Positions 58,060 through 64,000 of a stretch of DNA of 64,000 nt are shown here, one piece after another; the stretch's first letter is position 1; each line of letters opens with the position of its first letter. The notes under the pieces are model-generated. The model was not told the origin of the DNA, made no database searches, and saw nothing but the letters and a program-made list of their open reading frames with translations. Origin of the DNA: Gnetum montanum. Taxonomy: Eukaryota; Streptophyta; Gnetopsida; Gnetales; Gnetaceae. Location of the stretch: assembly GCA_015680685.1 (NCBI GenBank), contig MNCI01030156.1, positions 68,353-132,352 on the forward strand. Reading direction: 5' to 3'. The translations under genes were made by a program, and so were the position numbers.

Positions 58060-60110
58060 TTCAGGAGTCCATCTTGGATATCTTGCAAAAGCATTCAATG
58101 GATTTTGCTTGGGTATATAATGATATGCTCGATCTAGATCCAATGCTTATTCAACATAACATCATCTTGGAAGAAGGTTCCAAACCTGTTAAGAAAAAGT
58201 TAGGAAGATTTTTCCTACTATAGTTCTTTCTATAAATGAAGAAATAACTAAATGCTTCAATGTTGGATTTATCCATCTTATTGACTATTTTGATTGGATT
58301 TCTAACATGGTTGTAGTTCCCAAAAAGAACGATCACATTTGCATATGTATTAACTTTTGAGACCTTAATAAGGTTACTCTCAAAGATGATTTTCCTTTGA
58401 CTAATATTGATAAGCTAATTGATTCTATAGCTAGCCATGCTCTTATATCCTTTATGAATGATTTCTAGTTTTAACCAAATCTAGATAAATCTAGAGAACC
58501 AACAATGTATCACATTCATGACACATTGAAGAATATTTTTCTATACTAAAATGCCCTTTGATCTCAAGAATTCTAGAGCTACTTATTAATAATCTATGAA
58601 ATTTATCTTCAGTGACATGATGTTCAAAGTAGTTAATGATTATGTTGATGATTTGACCATCAAATCCACCTTAGCAACTGATCATGCTTCTAACCTAGAC
58701 CAAGTTCTAACTCATTGCATTTTTTGGAATTATCACAAGCAAGATATTGTATTACCTTGTCTCTCAAGATGATATAGCTATTGACCCTAACAAAATTAAA
58801 TTTAAATTATATCTCACACCTCCTAAAGATATTTGAGATATGCATATTCTAGAATGTTGTCTTTACTTCATTCATTACTTCTTTTCCAATCTCACTAATC
58901 ACCTTCATCCTTTTACCCATTTACTTCATAAATCCACCGTTTTCATCTAGAATGAGAAATGTTAAAAGGTATTTGATTACATCAAAAAGTCTTAACTACT
59001 ATACCTATTCTTCACCCTTCACAATTCAACAAACCTTTCTACCTTTTACCCTTTCAAATCCAACCATTCCATATCTTCCATGATTTCTCAAAGATGATAA
59101 GATAGAGTTGATCTCCCTATGAACTACATATCTCATCCTTTTTTAGACTATGAGACTAGAATATTAGACATTGAAAAGTCTTATGTAAATTTTTTCTTTG
59201 CTCTTAAAAAGTTAAGACATTACCTCCTCAATTCTAAGGTCTTTATTATCTATAAAGATATCATCCTTAAAGACATTGCTAATAATCCTTCAGACAACCA
59301 TTGCCTATATTGTTGGAAGACTTTCTTTGTTATGTTTTGTTTTTTCGTCTCAACACTTAATCAAAGGTTAAGCTCTAGTTGATCTCATATCTTCCTTTGA
59401 AATAATCGATGTTGCTCACAACCTACACATTAATGCTATGGATTTGTATGTTGTCCTTTATTTTGATGAAATTCACACATCCTTTAGATTTAGTGTAGCT
59501 TGTATTCTTATCCTTTCCACCAAACAAGTCATTTATTAGGATTGCAAGCTTAATTTTCCTTTCACTAACAATGTAGCTGAATGTCAAGCTCTAATATAAG
59601 GTTTCTTACTAGCTTTGCAAAATCAAGTTAAAAGTAGTACTATTTTTGGTAACTCTTAACTTGTCATATATCAAGTTAATGGTGACTATGATTTCAAGGA
59701 TCCTCACTTAGTTCCTTACCTACATATGCCTAAGGAAATTCACTTTTCTTTCTCTACTCATACATTGAGCCATATTGCACATTCCAAAAACATGCTAGTC
59801 AATGCATTGGCAACTTTCATAATCCATTTATGATCCTTTTGTTATGCAAGATTAGCTCATTTGATATATTTTCTTAACACCGATCACATAATCTCCCAAT
59901 GTATTAGTAAGGGTTATTAATACAAAAGATGGCAATAAGTAATATGCTGATCTTCTTCACTATCTTACAACTAGAAAAATTTCTAGTCATCGTATGCCTA
60001 CTCAAAAGGATGCTTTACACAAGCATAGTCAATGTTTTTTATTAGTGAATCATGGTATCTATTGATGCATAAATTTTGGCCACATAGCAACACCTACAAA
60101 AACTTGTTTG
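58060..60110 (+). pseudogene. Tat-type Ty3/gypsy pol relic (RT, RNase H, second RNase H)
   Basis: Broken plus-strand frames read ILDILQKHSMDFAW, LDPMLIQHNI, KPVKKKLGRF, VVVPKKNDHICICINF and DLNKVTLKDDFPLTNIDKL, and the RT catalytic box YVDD (58,641-58,652) in VNDYVDDLTIKS. After an RNase H remnant comes a second RNase H-like block: TNNVAECQALI, NS-stop-LVIYQVNGDYDFKDPHLVPYL, LVNALATF. RT followed by this extra 'archaeal-type' RNase H is a signature of Tat/Ogre-related elements. It is distinct from the Athila-like family in the window. No LTRs were found, and it is strongly decayed. Confidence 0.72.
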
Positions 60111-62480
60111 AAGAGACTATTATCTAGGGTGCCTCTCGTATGAATACGAAAACCCAAGAATAGTCTCAGTTAGAAAGGGCAACATGATGCTTTAATAGGT
60201 AAAAACAACATTGATAATTTTAAATAACTTTAACAAAGCAATTTAAATGAAATAGTTGTTCAAATTGGTAACTTAACTGCAAAAATAAAATGGTTTTTCA
60301 TTAAATGAGCTCAATAAAGGAAAGCTTAAAGTAACTAAAAACTCATATACTTCAAATACAAAAAGAGGCTTTATATTTGAAATGTTTATTATACAATAGA
60401 GATTAAAGCTCTTAGTTGCAAGAATAACATACAACAAGTTTTAGTAAAGGACTTAGCTCAAAATTGAGCACCATATTTGATTAGCCAAAATAGATAGCAT
60501 CTTGTACAAGCTTGTTTGCCCATGCCTCCAAGAAGCACACCTTCTCCAACAATTCTACACCCTCTAGTTCTTGGATTCATTCATAGCTCCTTACCAAACT
60601 CCTTCCAAAAGCACTTCCAAGATTGGTTCCAAAATGAAACTAGAGAAATGATTCTTAAGATCTTCTTGCCTAAGCCATCAAAAGATCCCCCTTTGCATCT
60701 AACTATGGGAAAGGATTTATCCTTTCCCTTCCTTAGTCTACTACGGCCTTACCTTCTCCCTCCTTTCCTCCTATTGGAAGCTACATACAAAACCAAAAAA
60801 AGAAAGAAAGCCAAACCACCAAGAATAAAGAAAATAAAGTATATTAAATTTTTTTTTAAGGAAAACAACCAAGGGCATAATTAGGGTCTTATTTACTAAG
60901 TATAAGAATAGTTAAGCTTGGAAAATACATTGCCAAGCCCATAGAAAAAGAAATCTTGGAAAGGAAAAAGAAAAACAAGTTGAAGGGGAGACACACAAAA
61001 CAATAAAGAAGAAACGTAGGATGAGGAAAAAATGAACAAAGAAACAAAAAAACAAGATAGAAAGACAAACAAGTAGAGTCAGATAAGGAAGTCGTGAGGC
61101 TCATAGTAGAGCAGCAATGGTAGGCTTAAGAATTTAGCCAAATACTCAAAGCTCTTGGCTAACTTAAGGCTAGCCAAGTAGGAGGTACCACCTCCAAGGA
61201 AGTTTTTGGAGAGTATCCCATCCATGGCATTCTCCAACAACATTTTCGGTGATATATTGAGCACAACACATGAATAAGAATGAATGTCTTCTCAACATCA
61301 AAAACTTTGTAAATTCAATGTCATGTTTTCTAGCAACATTGCTTGCAACAATCTCAGTGCAACTACCATGCTCATCTCCTTCACTTGTAGAAGGAGCAAT
61401 GTTGCCATCTTTGTCTAGGTGACCAGCCTTGCCATCATCCTTAACATGCATGTTGCAAGTGTTTTCCAACTATGCACATCTCGAAATGACCACCTTATCA
61501 TTGTATTCCTCTGGAATCATTGGATGCACATGTCCCCACATCTTAACTACAAATAGCAGTTGGACATGCTACTCTAGATTCAATGCCATCACTTACGTCT
61601 GCACTTGCATTAGAAATCTAGCATTGAATTCCAAGAATAGTCACACCTATGCCTACTCTATAACCTCTATCTGAATATAGGCCATCGTGATGTGAAAATC
61701 TTGAAGGAATGCGTGCTCATGGCTACACAGAACCATCACTCACCATGCCCCCATCACCCACCCCTTCAGGCTCATCTTGTCTTCCAACATATCCATTGGC
61801 ACCTTAGCTCTAGAAGGTTATCAATCATCAACATTGGTGTCTGCCATCTCTATACTCCTAGCTTGTGCCATGGTTACCTTGCTCTGCAATGACATCAATG
61901 TAGGCTGTGGTGGATGAGGATTTTTTAGTTTTCTTGTGCAATTTTCTTTCTAGGAAAATTAGGAGTAGATTGGTAAAATTATGCTCAAAATTTTCTACAA
62001 AATTTTATTTATTACAAGTAATGTACCATAAGGACTCTCTAGACTAAGTGATTGGAAAAAATAGGAATATCTAACAACTCACAATATTTGACAAAGATAG
62101 CTAAATTTTTTTATGATAGACAATTATAGTTTCATACATAACCCAACCATTTCAACATTTACAATAGCAAACACATACACATGATTAGTTCATTTCATAG
62201 CTATTGAGTCTATTTGAAGGTATACAGGCCTTGGTGTTGCTAGAGATTAGCAAGCACCTAAACCTTATTTGAAGAAAACCTTTGATCTTGTAGCTTTCCA
62301 AAGTCATGAGACCTGGAGGCCACCCAACATTAGCAGTCCCAAATAGTCACCAAAAATTATTTTGGTGCTACAAGGAGGGTATGAACATTTATTCCAAAGT
62401 TCATGAGTTAATAACTTATCATAATTAAAAAGATCGATAGGCCTAGCACACCAATAGTTCTTTTTGGTACTAAGAGGGAT
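60111..62480. other. Unclassified DNA, no gene seen
   Basis: Open frames such as 60,516-60,884 (Pro/Leu-rich start, Lys-rich end) and the minus-strand 61,170-61,469 have no recognisable domain. The region may be the Tat element's 3' end or LTR, but no repeat partner lies in the window. Confidence 0.3.
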
Positions 62481-62499
62481 TGAAAGAAAAGGGTTTTTG

Positions 62500-63045
62500 A
62501 GTTTGAAACAAGTAGTAGAGCTTGTTGATTCGAAAAGTAGCACAATTTGCATGGAACCAATTGAGAGCTTGACATGTGTGTATGTCATAGGCATGGTAGA
62601 AGAATAAGAAGTTCATCTCTTCTATTTGGTTTATTAGTAGCCTTAACTCACACAAATATTCAATACCAAGATCAAGCTTGTGGATTGCTTGTAGCAAATT
62701 TAAACAATATGCCTCAAATTTGGTATTCAAACTTGCTAAGAAAAAGTATTTCAAGTTGGGATGATATGAAAAGCCTTTTCTTGGCCCAACTTAGTAATTT
62801 ATTGGATCAACAACAATTGTACTATGGGCTAGTACAAGCTAAGCAAGGAGTGAAAGAGACAAATTTGGATAATAATGCTATAAAGAAAAATGTGGTGGCT
62901 AAAGAAGTGGGAACATTAATAAAACAAGACAAAGAGAAGAAATCTTGGGATGCATCAAGAATTAAGTATGAAAGAACCCAAGACAAGAATATTTCTAAGA
63001 GGATCATTTTGACTACTCTCTTCTACTCTATTGAGTAGCTTATGC
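62500..63045 (+). pseudogene. Retrotransposon gag/pro fragment
   Basis: The start (TICMEPIESLTCVYVIGM) matches the post-protease linker of E1 near 25,600 and E2 near 48,210. The following 154-codon frame contains NNMPQIWYSNLLRKSISSWDD, a pattern resembling the W(F/Y).L...SI.SW..(L/M) block of Ty3/gypsy Gag, then a Lys-rich, coiled tail. The two parts are not in normal order for one element, so this is a patchwork of fragments. Confidence 0.42.
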
Positions 63046-63084
63046 TATGGTGTCACTTGTATAGTTTTTGTTTTTGTTTCTTAG

Positions 63085-63951
63085 TGATGAGTAGTGAGGT
63101 ACCCCTACTCCTAACTATACAAATCACAAACATTCATGCATGATCTGGTCAAATTCAATAGACCTAAAGTTCCTAAGTACACTAGTTCCAAGACATAAAA
63201 TCTAATCGTAACAATTGTTGTCTTCTCAACTATGCTTGTGGAGCTTAATTGTATGGTTAAGTGTAATTAAGGCACATGATTTTTATTATTTTGTATTTTA
63301 TTTGTCTACAATTAATACCAGGTTGAAGCTCAATTCATAAATCAATTTAACTAATCTAATTGCTAATCAATAACTAACTATCCTAACATAAGTATCCAAT
63401 CCCACTTTCCGTACACATCCTAAACATGTATAACGTTGTTGGGTTACCAAATAGTAAGCATTGCTAAGATTACCAAGAGTCATACTTATGTGCTTACTTA
63501 ATTATATTTAATCAAACTAGCTTACTTTAGCTTAATTACTTGGAAATATTAAATAAAATTGCATAAACCATTAATTGCATGAATAAAATATTTAGGCTAG
63601 CCAGGGTGCTACAAGGTTTGATCAAAAAGCTTGTCTTTATTGCCACACATACTACCATGCTTAGGTATAGTAATGCCCAAATAAATATTTATATACTCAA
63701 TGGCTCTTGCTAGAGGTGCCTTGGAAAATATTCTAACTCTAAAGAAAAGAAACTACAATAGCTTTGCTATGGTCTGACAAAAAACTATATGAAAATCGTG
63801 TGCCCAAGCACTATATTTATAGGCTAGCACATACCCTACAATATCGGATATTTGACATTGCATCTTGGAATTCAATATCGTGTACTCGATATCAGGGCTT
63901 TAATATCAAATATATCCTATATCAAAGCTATGCAAAAAATGTGATTCATCA
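63085..63951 (-). repeat. Athila-like 3' LTR (minus strand) of an element leaving the window
   Basis: 867 bp in reverse orientation, TGATGA...TCATCA. The bases from 63,952 match, in reverse, the internal sequence adjoining the 3' LTRs of the family (compare 37,204 onwards), so the element's body lies to the right. U3 has gatat-rich repeats as in the solo LTR at 42,666 and shares with it a cctataaatatagtgcttgg block. Confidence 0.88.
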
Positions 63952-64000
63952 TACCTTCATGACTAAATGAAAACTCATCCTCGAGTGAACAAGAGGAAGA
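63952..64000 (-). mobile_element. Start of a minus-strand Athila-like element body (cut by window end)
   Basis: taccttcatgactaaatgaa parallels tacccctatgactaaatgat at 37,204, the internal edge of another minus-strand copy. Only 49 bases are visible. Confidence 0.65.

Noticed and set aside
60516-60884. 122-codon Pro/Leu-rich ORF
   Set aside because: No domain, no repeat of it in the window, and low-complexity ends; not enough to call a gene.
61170-61469. 99-codon minus-strand ORF with several Cys and His
   Set aside because: Cys and His spacing does not fit a zinc-binding motif and no family is recognised.

Overview
The window looks like nuclear DNA from a seed plant with a large, repeat-rich genome, possibly a gymnosperm. 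The evidence is one plant family-1 UDP-glycosyltransferase gene with an intron, plant-type PIF/Harbinger transposons, Athila-type and Tat-type Ty3/gypsy elements, L1-like LINE relics, tRNA-derived SINE heads, and AT-rich filler full of in-frame stops. The species assignment is inference only. I see no rRNA, tRNA or CRISPR feature.

Layout. 1-1,960: AT-rich DNA with a minus-strand SINE head. 1,963-5,975: a UGT gene preceded by a directly repeated 83/92-bp block, with exon 1 at 2,605-3,276, a 2.03-kb intron and exon 2 at 5,307-5,975. The coding sequence is intact (446 aa) and the PSPG sugar-donor box is complete, but Thr stands where the usual Asp of the catalytic His-Asp pair is expected. 5,219-17,437: a tandem segmental duplication of about 6 kb. 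Each unit starts in the UGT intron, carries UGT exon 2 and its 3' end, and continues through a dead PIF/Harbinger element with a plus-strand transposase and a minus-strand trihelix (Myb/SANT-like) ORF. The second exon 2 (11,401-12,069) has no exon 1 of its own and has a premature TAG. It differs from the first at only seven bases by my count, while the flanking repeats differ by roughly 6-8%.

17,438-21,390: old repeats, including a DUF4283/zinc-knuckle relic of LINE ORF1 type and SINE heads. 21,395-34,645: complete but dead Athila-like retrotransposon E1 (13.25 kb, TSD TCTAT). 34,651-44,037: a nest of LINE relics on both strands, LTRs and LTR fragments of the same family on both strands, and a solo LTR (42,666-43,470, TSD TTGAT). 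44,038-56,284: second complete but dead Athila-like element E2 (12.25 kb, TSD ATGAT), inserted in a minus-strand LINE. 58,060-60,100: pol relic of a Tat-type element. 62,500-64,000: a gag-like relic and the 3' LTR of a minus-strand Athila-like element that runs out of the window.

The only gene likely to make a functional protein is the UGT. The rest is a layered record of transposition, LTR-LTR recombination, segmental duplication and decay. I did not find a convincing new biological system. The observations most worth following are the near-identical duplicated terminal exon with a preserved splice acceptor, and the UGT catalytic-site substitution.
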